From NCBI RefSeq assembly GCF_020520425.1, contig NC_079487.1:109464141-109528140 (forward strand): 64,000 nucleotides of DNA. The letters are read 5' to 3'. A program made the position numbers and the translations under genes. Source of the DNA: Spinacia oleracea (taxonomy: Eukaryota; Streptophyta; Magnoliopsida; Caryophyllales; Amaranthaceae). The notes below the pieces were generated by a model. The model saw only the letters and a list, made by a program, of their open reading frames with translations, was not told the origin of the DNA and did no database searches. Shown one piece after another: positions 43,481 through 54,345 of the stretch; position 1 is the first letter of the stretch; each line of letters begins with the position of its first letter.

Positions 43481-44767
43481 CTTCTTTATAGGTACTTGAG
43501 TATTCTATTTAAAAATTACAGCGTATTAACCATCTACACCTCATGCAAACTGCAAACAAGGACACAACTCAGTAAATCTCATAGCTTGCTTTGATGCTTT
43601 ACCTTCCTCATCGTCGCTTTTCGGTTGAGCTATGAAGCTATTCAAGTCCTTTTATGCTCATTATTTATAACAATTATCCAACTTCCAAGTGTCATAACAT
43701 TTTCATTTCGAAAATGTTAGTGAAAACCATAACAAAAAATAAAAAATTCAAGATCAACTTTGAATTATCTCCTTTATACTCTGTATGAAGAAATGTCTGA
43801 GGCGGAGTCAAAAATGTGAATTATCCTTAATACCTTCCAATTTATTTATTTTTAAATTTTAAAATAATTTTTCTATTTTTCTAACCATAAACTATGTTGA
43901 ATAGCTTATATGATGTTATTTTGTTAACCATATATACACAATTTCTCATAGAAGTATCTTTGACTTTGTACAAAAAGTATTTGATTATAAAAAATAAAAA
44001 TAAAAAGAACGTGATTAGCTAACTAATTTATGAAATTTTGGAAGGGTATTTAACCATTGATAAGGGTGGTATGTTCAAAAGAAAAGAAAGAAGTAGTCAT
44101 TTTACCATAAAAAATATTGATTTCTTTATGTTAGCTTCATGCATTCTAAAAACCAGGCATGCATCGCGTGTATAAAAGGCTAGTATAACACATAAGTGTG
44201 CTCCTTAATACTCCTCAAATTTCTCTATAAATTCTAACTTATATATACTATGCCTTTTTACCAAACAAAAGTCAACGTCAATCAACAAACCAATCTCTAT
44301 ACGAAGTAATATCTTTTATGTCAAGATCTCACAGTGGATTATTGTCATGGAAAAGTACCCAAAACGCCAACAAGTGAACTAGTAAAAACAAATAACATCG
44401 TGTAATGAGTATTCACATAGTATTCACATTAAGAAAGTCTCTAACAATAGCCAATATTATACCAATCCTTCACATAAGTTAATTGACTAACAGCGCATCT
44501 AAACCTCTTAATATATATTATGAGATAATTTATGCTAAAAAGAACATGTAACATGCACATTAGTTTAGCGACCCCATGTACAGTTGTACCAAAAAACTAA
44601 CACTTTCCAGCATATGCTGCTGATTCCAGTTACTTGATTTTACTTACAATTAACAAGTGTTCTAGTTATAGTAGAACCAAACACCTGAGTGAGATCACCT
44701 AACAGTGTCTCATTTCCCAATAACCCACAACCTGAACTTGAAGGTTACAAAAGTTTTCCATTATACT
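43481..44767. other. AT-rich intergenic DNA
   Basis: No gene seen. At about 44156-44186 a weak Helitron-like end (GCATGCATCGCGTG..GGCTAG) may occur, but the hairpin is poor. Confidence 0.4.
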
Positions 44768-44772
44768 GATTC

Positions 44773-45012
44773 TGTTAAATTTCGCGATCTAAGGTGGAAG
44801 AAAATCATAAAGAAAGAGTAAGGACGCCATTGAAGGAAGCTTGAAACACTGTTAGGGGAAGAAGAGAGAGAACTAAATAAAATGTGTTTTTATTTTTATT
44901 ATTGATCCAAGTAAAAATGAAAGAATGAATACAAGGAGACTACTTTATATATGTACAAGCTATTAACAATATAACAGACTTTCCTTATAGTAAGGAAGTG
45001 CAATCTCCAACA
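44773..45012 (-). repeat. 3' LTR of the non-autonomous element
   Basis: 240 bases, on the - strand TGTTGGAGATTG..ATTTAACA. On the - strand the phrase TATATAAAGTAGTC lies about 60 bases in and may hold the promoter TATA box. Confidence 0.93.
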
Positions 45013-45099
45013 CCCCCCCTCAAACTGGAAATGGTTGGGAAATCATTTCCAGTTTGAACTAAAGTGTTGAACTGAAGTAAAGAACTGGAACCATTGCAA

Positions 45100-45720
45100 G
45101 CTGAAATTGCCAAGCAGGATGTAGATATCAAATCTGATCAAGGCATATGCACTCCATATGATTCCATTGCCAAGCAGAATGTAGATAACAGTGATTGGGG
45201 AATCATAGAACACTAGGAGTGTGACGCAAGCTAAGGCAGAGACACCAACTCCCCTCCTTCTATCACCAAAAAAATTCACCAGGTTAACCAACAACTTGCT
45301 GAACTGTCCCATCAAGACTGCCAGAATATGGAACCAACTACTCTAATGAAATAAGCCAAGAAATTGAGATGGAAAGGATTTTGGAAAGTATGTGTATTAG
45401 GAATTTGTGTTTAGAATGGTGTAGGGAAAAGATATGATCACACGAAAGACCATAGGAAAAACAAAGGGTTCAGAGAAATAGTTCAGAACAATATAGTTGA
45501 ATTGAGAAATGGTCAAATCAACTTCAGAGAAACAATTCAGAGAAAATAGGTTCAGAGAAACAATTCAGAGAAACTTGGTTCAGAGAAATGATCAGAAAGA
45601 GAATCAATCTAACCGATCTAGGTTTAGAGCAAAAAATAGGGGTTTAGAGAAACAATTCAGAACAAAGAGGACCTCAACCTCTGTTGGGCCAAAACAGACC
45701 TCAACCTCTGTTGGGTCACA
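45100..45720. repeat. Short direct repeats inside the non-autonomous element
   Basis: Three sets are visible: ATTGCCAAGCAG.ATGTAGATA at 45107 and 45167; TTCAGAGAAACAATTCAGAG, repeated with variations between about 45523 and 45590; and GACCTCAACCTCTGTTGGG at 45671 and 45698. They make the + strand frame 45509-45943, which is antisense to the element and probably not coding. Confidence 0.75.
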
Positions 45721-47360
45721 AAACAAAACAGACCTGATTTCACAGGCTATATACTCATTCAACAAGTCATCATCCATTAACATCAAACTGACTACCAACC
45801 AAGTCAGTGACATTAACATAAGCAACCAACCTTCATCATCTTCTAACAAAACAACACCCGTTATCCAATTCTCTAGAAAACATCCAAACAATCTCCAACA
45901 CTTAAACCATTACTCCAAAAAACAGAATTTGGTAGAAAGTTAATTCTGTAAATCTCAAGAACAATGTCCAGTGACTTGGAAATATCTCCAATGATTCTAA
46001 GAAGGTGAACCAAAGAACCTTTGAATGAATGTTGAAATTCAGCACCGATTCAACAAGCAGGCTCTCAATGCCAAATAATTCGGACAACATTAATTTCCCC
46101 TTTCTGCTCACAGATGCCCAACAACAACTAGTACTGCACATAGAAGGACTACCCCAATTTCTGCAAATGACAACATTGCAAACTTGCTTATGACGATAGA
46201 AAACAAACTATGTCGTCATGACTGTCAATAACCTTCTTCAGATGTGATGCTGGATATTTATTCCTCACAATAAGCCTTCCATGTGGACAAGGACTCAAGG
46301 AACACTTAAAAGCAAACAGAACTACAACTCTGCTTCCAACTCCGACAAAGCAGCTATTCGTGCCTTGCTAAAGAAGCTAGGAAATGGAAACATGGGAGAG
46401 AAACGGGCTGCAGCTGGGAGTTCCGACTGCTAGGAAAATGAAACGCAGACAACAGGGTATGTATGGCAGAGGCAGGAGTTATACCATTACTAGTAGACAT
46501 TCATCCAAGAATATGAACTCAAATATCTCGTGAATCCAAAACAATTTCAACTTAAACTCACTCTAGTTTTCACACAAGAACCAGCAACAGGAAAAATTCA
46601 ATTGAACAAATGAAATTGGGAATTCCTGGTATTTCGGCTAAAAACGACGCCAAAAATTGAGCCATTATGGCTTGATTTAGTCATGGTTGACGATTGAAGA
46701 AGGATTTCACAGAACTCAGCAAAAGGCAAGACTACAAAATTGCCAAAAAAAAAACAATTTGCAGATATTTCTAAAGAAATTGCAGAGATTCTGTTTAATG
46801 TTGTTTACAGGAACAAAAACACCCAAAAAACCTCCAAAATTCATCAAGCAGCGAATTGTAATCAAATGAATTAATCAAGAAGACCAAGAAATCAAACCGA
46901 ATCTTAGCAGAAGCAGACGACGACGGAAGAAGAACACTGGAGCTGTTGTTCTCAAGAATCGTAACCAAGCCACCGAGAAACACCGACCAAAAAAAAATGG
47001 TCAATCCTTCGATCAAAAACTGATTTCCAAACGCGGAAGTGTTACTTGTATCAAGAACCCACACATTTAATCTATCACCAAAACCCAGATTTTGCAAATA
47101 TACGAAAAACTTCAAGAACCCTAGAATTTGGGGAAAACTCAAGAATCAGAAAATCATTTGATTCAAGGTTTTAAGAAAAATTTGTGAACGAAATTATGAG
47201 ATATTGGGCTAATTAAAAACCCTAAATCGTCGAATTTTAACCCAGTTTGCTAAAATTTCGAAGCAGAAAATTTGGGGAAAAATTGACGAATTGATAATTT
47301 GATTCGAACGGAAGTTTAATGCGGAGTTGAAGAGCCGGGATCGTTTCCGCTCTGATACCA

Positions 47361-47600
47361 TGTTAAATTTCGCGATCTAAGGTGGAAGAAAATCATAAAG
47401 AAAGAGTAAGGACGCCATTGAAGGAAGCTTGAAACACTGTTAGGGGAAGAAGAGAGAGAACTAAATAAAATGTGTTTTTATTTTTATTATTGATCTAAGT
47501 AAAAATGAAAGAATGAATACAAGGAGACTACTTTATATATGTACAAGCTATTAACAATATAACAGACTTTCCTTATAGTAAGGAAGTGCAATCTCCAACA
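47361..47600 (-). repeat. 5' LTR of the non-autonomous element
   Basis: Nearly identical to 44773-45012. Adjacent to the TGGTATCAGAGC primer site, which fixes the orientation of the element. Confidence 0.93.
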
Positions 47601-47605
47601 GATTC

Positions 47606-49653
47606 TGTTGTCAACCAGACACATACTCTTCCTCCAAATAGAGTAAAACACTTGTTGGGTAGGGTTATAACTTATAAGTCAGGTGAGAGATACACTACAC
47701 ATCAGTACATATCTCTATACCCACCAGCTAAGCTTCTGAAATAAAAGAAAACTAAAGTTTTTTAAGGAGTGATCTTTGTAGAAATTTTCTGCTCATAACT
47801 ATAAAGTAGCATTCCAATATTATTTGGTTCAATTTCGTATCCACTTATCCACTGTAGACCCCTATTGTCTACTGCATTGAGTCCATGCTTTTATTATAGT
47901 TAGAAAACAAAACTGTTCTAATTTCTGACATAAATGACAGGGAAGTAACAAGTAAGACTTACATCTAACCAGAAAGAACTTGTTATATCTTACGGAGTCA
48001 GTTCTTCTGGAATGGTGAAAGCAAAAGGAAAGAGTTCGAATATAAAATCCCACTTAAATTAAAACCCTAGGTAACCTGAAAAGGTAAAATGGCCCTAGCT
48101 TTTATCAATGCTAACAAGTTCGTACTAATTACAAGACTCAACTTGTCTCTAAAGTCCAACTCAAATAAAAAATTGTGTATTCTCATCTTCATAACCTCTC
48201 TGTAGTGACTTTCTGAACCTCCCATCCACCGCACTTCACTAAATCATTACGAGCAAATTCGGCCAAAATGCCAACATTGCTTCTGTTTTGTGGTGGTGAT
48301 TCCTCAAAATAGTTCTAAAGTACAAATCCTCAAGTAATCCATTGTGTATTCTTACTCTCAGAGCATCATGAATTGAGGCTCAAAAATCTTTCACAAGCAC
48401 TTTTACTTCTCCAATGGTAGTCATTGTATCTACTTTTTATTTGCGACTTACTTTGAGATTCAAATCTCCATTTTTGAGACTCTCAAAAACTCACTTATCA
48501 TTCATTATTTCCAACCCCTTTTAACAATTAAAAAAAATCATTTATTAAGAAAAATCTATGGGGAGAAGTTATAAAAAATGACAATGGGGGCTCATGCTTA
48601 GCAAACACTCTCTCTCCTTTTTGATCCCCTACTTAGGCCCCATGGGAGATGATACTAGCTTCATAACCATTATTTAGTAACTTTTAGAACATCGGATCCA
48701 CCACACTTAACTACTTGGTACATCGATGCGAGCAAATTCAGTTGATCCGCAGATATTAGTCTTGCTTTTTTAAGTGGTATGATTTTCATTCCAACAATCA
48801 TAATCTACTTCCATTTAATATGTGAAGAAACCGTCACATTTTTCCACTCCTACAACAAAAATCAACTATCTACCTCCAACGTACATCATCAATTTCTCGC
48901 TGCAATTCGCAGATACTTAACATTACTAAATTAAACCGAAGCTGGATAGTTCCTATCATTTCCAAGCTAAAACCTAAAAATACGAAATGAGTGATGCACA
49001 TATTCAAATTTAAGCAAATCGATTCCAGCAATAGCAAATAAATACTGTATGTGATAATTGCGAATGTTGAAATTTGAGCAAATTAATTCCAGTAACAGTG
49101 AATAAATTGACAGAGTAGTACCTCGGAAAGCTTGCTGCTACTGGTAGCCGACAATTTAGAAGGAACTGATTCACCACAACTTGCGAGCTTTTCGATTTAT
49201 TGCTGTAATTTTCAAATGCAGAAAGAGGACTTCTTTTGCGAATTTGACCTAATTTTTGAAACTCAAACTGCGATCTGGTGTGTGAGGGATTCGAGGTCCA
49301 GTATGAACAATTAAAGGAGGAGAGGACTCAGAGGAGTGACAACCGGTAGAGAAGAAGAGCACGTGATAGTGATTTATTTTATTTTATTTTATTTTATTTT
49401 GACAAGAGGAAGTGATAGTGATTTGTGTATAAAATTAAGGACGGTTTCGGGGATCTGGGTGGGCGGGGGCGGGGGCGCGTTTGGTTAAACATACGGTGAT
49501 ACTGGAGGACGGGAGCAGCTATTAAAACATTGTAGTTATTTTGGGCAGGTAGCTCAAAAAATAAAAGGGAAAATATATGCATTAAATATTATAGGGAGCT
49601 CCAAGGGATTGTAGCCACCAATGTGAAAAATTATAGCTTAATTAATTGTAGCT
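47606..49653. other. Intergenic DNA with a diverged copy of the transporter 5' region
   Basis: No intact gene found. About 90 bases at 48836-48925 (TTCCACTCCTACAACAAAAATC and following) align with 38955-39045, within the 5'-UTR intron of the GONST3-like gene. Near 49115-49125 a GTACCTCGG context resembles the splice donor of that gene's leader exon. This may be a decayed duplicate of its 5' end. A (TTTTA)n tract is at about 49377-49400. Confidence 0.45.
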
Positions 49654-49668
49654 AGAAATATGATGTGG

Positions 49669-49834
49669 TATCAATTGACTGTTGGTTCAGTAGTGATTGA
49701 GGCTGAACTTGGTAGGGAGGACCCGTGTTCGATCCCCCGCAACAACAATTGGGAGGGGAATGGAACCTAACCACTCAGAACTCGCTCTGAATCCGAATTA
49801 GCTCTAAGGGTGAACCGGATGGTACAGCAAAAAA
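49669..49834 (+). mobile_element. tRNA-derived SINE with 15-bp target duplication
   Basis: Starts with a tRNA-like part: an A-box-like GGTTCAGTAGTGATTGAGG and a B-box GTGTTCGATCCCC about 40 bases on. It ends GTACAGCAAAAAA. It is flanked by the perfect direct repeat AGAAATATGATGTGG (49654-49668 and 49835-49849). A Pol III promoter, A tail and long target duplication together identify a SINE. No protein is encoded. Confidence 0.9.
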
Positions 49835-49998
49835 AGAAATATGATGTGGCAAACTTAGCTACATTATATAGTAGCCCACCATTGGAGTTGCTCTAAGAGT
49901 TGTTCCATTCAACTATTCAAGTATTCAACTGATTTACGCTGGGTTTTTTAATTTATTTTACTTCGTATTTAAACTTTATCTGAATTTAAGTAATTCAC

Positions 49999-50472
49999 AA
50001 ATCTAATATCTAATCTAATATTTGATGAGCTATTAGAGCGTCAGATAAAAAAATCTAATGGTTTCGGCTAATGAAAAATAAGATTTCTAATATATTTTTG
50101 AATTAAAATAATCGAGTACCACATATATATAGTTTAATTAATTAATTTCTAATATATACAACTCCATCCAAAATCAACCACTAATCTAAAATAAAATTCA
50201 ATCCAAAATCAAACATTAATCCAATATTAGAGCTTCACGTAAGAAATCTAATGGTTTTGGCAAACGAAAAATAAGATTTCGAAATTATTTTGAATTAATT
50301 AATGTCAGGTAGATAAATAATTAGATGCCATGTACGGAGTAGATATTTTAATTAATTAACTACTAATACTACGTATATACAACTCCATCCAAAATCAAAT
50401 ACTCTAATAATTAAAAAAAAAAAATCGAAAACTAAATTCAATCCAAAATCAAACACTAATCTAACCTAATAT
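49999..50472. repeat. Two diverged tandem units of about 220-250 bp
   Basis: Unit 1 (about 49999-50216) and unit 2 (about 50217-50472) share the phrases AATCTAATGGTTT.GGC, GAAAAATAAGATTTC, TATACAACTCCATCCAAAAT and TTCAATCCAAAATCAAACA in the same order. They end about 75 bases before the Helitron-type 3' end at 50548. Confidence 0.8.
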
Positions 50473-50520
50473 ATGACATATAGCAGATGGTATATATAGA
50501 CGTTTTATTTTAACATAATA

Positions 50521-50548
50521 ATCGTGCATCTCACGGGCTAAAATCTAG
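50521..50548 (+). mobile_element. Helitron-like 3' terminus, + strand
   Basis: CGTGCATCTCACGGG forms a hairpin, followed by CTAAAATCTAG and then T. The AT-rich upstream DNA with tandem units probably belongs to this element. The 5' end was not located. Confidence 0.65.
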
Positions 50549-50558
50549 TATATATATA

Positions 50559-50640
50559 TCTAGTATATATATAAAGGATAATTTTTTGGAGAACATTCGT
50601 AGCGCCACGTAGGATTTTCACGTCATCAAATGTATAAGTA
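50559..50640 (+). mobile_element. Possible Helitron 5' end
   Basis: TCTAGTATATATATAAAGG follows an A and leads into TTTTTTGGAGAACATTCG and CCACGTAGGATTTTCACG. Very similar wording occurs on the - strand near 31717-31617 (ATAAAGGGGAGTTTTTTGG, CCACGTAGGATTTCCACG). Sharing between two sites indicates one repeat family; the Helitron 5' TC start is an inference. Confidence 0.45.
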
Positions 50641-50666
50641 AAATATATCAGATTTTAAAATAAAAA

Positions 50667-50700
50667 CTAGTTTTTGGGCCCGGGCGATGCCCCGCGTTAC
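50667..50700 (-). mobile_element. Helitron 3' terminus, - strand
   Basis: On the - strand: AACGCGGGGCATCGCCCGGG, then CCCAAAAACTAG, then T. The element extends to higher coordinates. A tRNA-like pair of boxes (TAGCTTAGTGG at about 50764 and GGATTCAAACC at about 50807) lies inside. Confidence 0.65.
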
Positions 50701-50998
50701 TACATTAATGACATTCATATTTACTTATATATTTTTTTGCAATGGTAACATGAACACATGTAATAGCTTAGTGGTAAAGGCTTTATTGTTTAAACTCAAG
50801 GTCATGGATTCAAACCTTATGAAACCAGATAAATTTTGTCAAAGAGTAAAAAAGATAGGTGCATTTGTTTACTGTCGGGGAGGAACGTAGGACTCTACTT
50901 GATAACAACATTTTATTGGGCTTTAATTTCGGATGGCTCAAACATTAGCTATTTGCATTGGTTTATACTTTTGTGGAGCTCCTTACTGTGCATCCAGA

Positions 50999-51941
50999 CA
51001 GGGCCGGTTCTGGACGGTGCGAGGGGAGCGACAGAACAGAGCCCCAAATTTTAATTTTAAATATAGTGTAAATGATATCCTAAATATGCATGAAAAATAA
51101 ACTGGAGTGTTGGTTAGGGAGATGGGCCCTTACAACAAGGGTCCGAGTTTGATTCCCCTTGACTGAGTAATTAATTTTTTTTTCAATGTTCAACATTTGG
51201 TATTACGAGGAAGAGTGAAACATTAGGAACACAAATTCATCTATTCTTCCCCATTTCTTATCCAACTTTCAAAAAGTATTTCATCTCCAATTTAATTTTC
51301 ATTCTTCAATTCCTTATTTTATTTTTTATTTTTTTTTATAATTGGGGTTTGTATTTTATTAATATATAGGAAGGAGCTTCCCAGAGATAATGAAAGCTCA
51401 TCATACAATTAGTCCTAACACTTACAAACCAAAATGATCAAAAAAGAAAATAGTTGCCCCGTAGTTACAACCAAGCTAAGAATTCATCAGCTCTCGTGAG
51501 TCTTTGTTTTGCCATTGAGTCAGCCAAGCTAAGAATTCATTCTTCAATTCCTTACCAAATCACATTTTCAACAGATAAATCTTCAATGTTACAATGACAT
51601 TGATAATTAAACTGTTATTTTTCACCGAGTTTTATCCAAAAGTTTAATTATGTATATATACTCGTTGATTTTGAAATGGATTGTATACTCAATTTCGAGT
51701 TTTATAAAAGTTTTAATAATCGAGTTTGTTTGTTTGTGTTAATTATGTCGCACAATTGCATAAATATAGTGGAGAAGATTAATGGATTAGGAAATTATTA
51801 ATTTTGACATTTTAATTAATGGTTTGAAATATTTGTTTACTAAAAGTTGATTTTTTTTTATTAAAGTAATGGATTGAGGGCCCCATTTTGAGAAATGGTA
51901 CATGACCCTATTGCCGTAGCGTAATTATAGCTCCGGCCCTG
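50999..51941. mobile_element. hAT-type non-autonomous transposon (943 bp)
   Basis: Ends CAGGGCCGG and CCGGCCCTG form a terminal inverted repeat. The flanks carry the perfect 8-base duplication CATCCAGA (50991-50998 and 51942-51949), the target size of hAT elements. No transposase is encoded. A short L1 fragment is inserted within it at 51317-51538. The whole may lie within a LINE-derived region. Confidence 0.88.
51317..51538 (-). mobile_element. Very short 5'-truncated L1 LINE inside the hAT element
   Basis: Flanked by the perfect 16-base direct repeat ATTCTTCAATTCCTTA (51301-51316 and 51539-51554). The T-rich left edge is the A-rich tail of a - strand insertion. The - strand reads LADSMAKQRLTRADEFLAWL and a stop, the C-terminus typical of plant L1 RNase H domains, followed by a 3' UTR. 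Only about 220 bases were inserted. Confidence 0.82.
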
Positions 51942-51949
51942 CATCCAGA

Positions 51950-53467
51950 TCAAGTGAGAAAAATCATATGCTTTCCCTAAGAATGCAGCTTTAGTAGATT
52001 TGTGATGTACATCGAAAAATTTTTGGGAATCACTCATATGATGTTTACAGATGATCTCCTGATGTTCTCAAGAGTAGACAAGAATTTAGTTCAGGTAATT
52101 TTTGATGCGTTCACAAAGTTCTCCTCTGCGTATGCCCTTGCTGCTAACTTAGACAGTAGCAATGTTTATATGACTGGTGTGTCTAATGATGAAAAGTATA
52201 GTATTAGTGGTGGCCTAGCTATGATGAAGGGTTCCTTCCCCTTTAAGTACCTTGGTGTTCCTTTAACTACTAGAAAGCTAAAATGCACCGATTGTAGGCC
52301 TTTCATTGATAAAAATGTTTCAAAATTCAGGAGGTGGTCAGCTAAGCTTCTCTCTTATGCTAGTAGGCTTTGGTTAGTCAATACAGTTCTCTATGGAATT
52401 CAGCTATACTGGTGTCAAATTTTTGTCATGCCTTTGAAGGTATTGAGATAGATTAATTCTGTATGTAGGCCTTTATTATGGGATGGTGGGGACATTGGTT
52501 CTAAAGCTCTAGTTGCTTGGGAGAAACTTTGTTTCCCTAAGAGTCGTGGTGGTTGAAATTTGAGAGACCTCACTGTGTGGAATAAACTGCAGTCTCAAAA
52601 AAACTTTTGGGCTCTTTCTATGAAGCAATAAAGACTTTGGATTAAGTGGATTCACATGTATTATGTGAAGAAGAAAGATCTCTAGACCATGAATGTTCAT
52701 AATTGGCTGAATTGGTCCCTTAGGAAAATCTGGAGTGGAATTGATGTTTTTGTTTCAATAGGTGGTTGTGCTCAGTTTGTTTTAGCATGGAAGTTTAAGA
52801 TCAGAAAAATGTATAAACACTAGAAACAGGAGGGTACTAAAGTGGAATAGAGAAGACTCATTTGTAACATTAGACTTAGGCATAAAATCATTTTTATTAT
52901 TTGGCTTACAGTTAAAACAGGTTGCCTACCAAACACAAATTGTTGCAATGGAACATCCGTGTGGATGGTGTCTGCAGTTTATGCCAACAAGAACATGAGA
53001 ATCTTCACCACATATTCTGTACGTGTCCTGTCTCAACTGATGTTTGGTCCACTATGAAGACCATGTTGGGAATTAACAGGAGTATAGCTGAATTCCACGA
53101 GGAGGTAAAATGAATTACCAAGAAGTGTAGAAGCAAGAAACTAGGGGATAAGGTCATTAGTATTGCTTTCTCTGATACAATGTATAACATGTGGTTGCAA
53201 AGGAATGCCAAGAGCTTCAGTAACAAGCTGAACAACTGCAAGGTTATAGTTGATAGAGTTATATTTCATGTTGTTTGTCGATGTAATGATCAAATGAGTG
53301 TTGTGTTGCTCCAGTAGTGGTTGGTGGAGGTTCCTCAACCCTTCCTAGAAGATGGGGGGGGGGGGGGGATTTTGACCCACTTTCAACCTAAGTGTCTAGT
53401 TGTTTTGTGGTTAGATTGTAATCTTATCCGTTTGGTAATAATAATCATTTATTTGCCAAAAAAAAGT
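51950..53467 (+). pseudogene. L1-type LINE reverse transcriptase and zf-RVT pseudogene
   Basis: The frame 52002-52451 reads THMMFTDDLLMFSRVD (the FADDLLMF active-site block with the first Ala changed to Thr), FPFKYLGVPLTTRKL and FRRWSAKLLSYASRLWLVN, the L1 palm and thumb. Further fragments follow in broken frames (LVAWEKLCFPKSRGG near 52510). A zf-RVT zinc-binding part appears at 52922-53113 (VDGVCSLCQQEHENLHHIFC, TCPVSTDVW). The 3' end has a 15-base G run (53354-53368) and an A-rich end at about 53467. Several stops show it is dead. Confidence 0.9.
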
Positions 53468-54345
53468 CCATTTCCCTTCATTTATGCGTAAGGATTCTAT
53501 AGAGAACGTGCTTTTGAAATTTTGTAAAGATCAAACAAATTTAAAAAGTATTTGTGAAATTTTAAAATATTCGTGAAATATCAAACTAGTTGTTTGAAAT
53601 ACCGTTCTCTATGAAATCCGTATTAGAAAAATGAGAAGAATGAGCTTTAAAGCACTTAAAATGATTAAGAAATGAAACATACTTCATATACCTTAATTTT
53701 AAAATGAAAAAACCGGTGGTAGTGATTCCAAAACAAAACATACTTACAACAAATTTTTCATAAGATAGTTAATATAAAAGTGTAATAAATATCAAAATTT
53801 TCACCAAACTATGAACATTTTTTTTGAGGTTTTGAGCTCCATTTAAATGTCATTTGTGCAAAAATCCAGTTCATCAAGTTTTTTTCGGACATATTTTAGC
53901 ATGTTTTTTTTACTCCACTCATAAACATGAAAATAAACTTTTTTTTATTCGGAGTACTCCGTATTCAATAGGTCCGACCCGTGATCCACCCATCTAATGG
54001 GTCCACAACTCCACATGACAAACAATAACTTTTTTTTTTTAAGTCAAAACATTTTTCCAATATTTTGAAACCTCGTTTAAAGAGCCCTTGCAATAACTTT
54101 CCCGCCTAAAAGCTTCTTCACCTTCCTCATTCTCAAACCACGCTCCCTTTGTCTCTTTCTCTCTCCTCCTCCCCCTATCCAGTTTTCCCCTCAGAAACTT
54201 CTCCAACTTCAAATCCTCTCCCTGAAAACAATTCAACACAACAAGTTTCCAATTCTTTCTCCAATTCCTTTCATTTCAAACCCCTCCCTAAAACCTTTTC
54301 CCCAATTTCTAGGGTTTCCACTTCGAAACCCCCCAAAATTTCACA
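53468..54345. promoter_or_regulatory. Promoter and leader region of SMC2
   Basis: AT-rich upstream DNA, then a CT-rich leader (54120-54340) leading to the ATG at 54346. An E2F-type site, TTTCCCGCC, lies at 54098-54106, about 240 bases before the ATG, which fits S/G2-phase expression of a condensin gene. No clear TATA box was identified. Confidence 0.6.
54098..54106 (+). promoter_or_regulatory. E2F-type binding site
   Basis: TTTCCCGCC matches the plant E2F consensus TTTSSCGC. Its place in the proximal promoter of SMC2, a mitotic chromosome gene, makes it plausible. Confidence 0.6.

Larger units (their letters stand above)
44773..47600 (-). mobile_element. Complete non-autonomous LTR retrotransposon (2828 bp)
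   Basis: Two 240-base LTRs (44773-45012 and 47361-47600) in direct orientation differ at one place I could see (GATCCAAG versus GATCTAAG). Both start TGTTAAATTT and end CTCCAACA. The element is flanked by the 5-base direct repeat GATTC (44768-44772 and 47601-47605). The - strand is the coding sense: the primer site TGGTATCAGAGC (initiator tRNA-Met) abuts the right LTR at 47349-47360, and the polypurine tract (AGGGGGGG on the - strand) abuts the left LTR at 45013. The internal 2.3 kb encodes no gag, protease, integrase or reverse transcriptase, so movement must depend on another element. The primer site suggests a Copia partner. Confidence 0.95.

Noticed and set aside
44156-44186. Possible Helitron end (GCATGCATCGCGTG..GGCTAG)
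   Set aside because: The hairpin is weak and no partner end was found.
45509-45943. 144-codon Gln/Asn/Ser-rich frame in the 2.8-kb LTR element
   Set aside because: It is antisense to the element and built from short direct repeats.
50762-50825. tRNA-like A and B boxes (TAGCTTAGTGG, GGATTCAAACC)
   Set aside because: No acceptor stem could be paired; too little to call a tRNA or SINE.
51105-51185. SINE-like sequence in the hAT element (GTTGGTTAGG..GAGTTTGATTCCCC, T run)
   Set aside because: B-box-like word present, but no convincing A box or target duplication.
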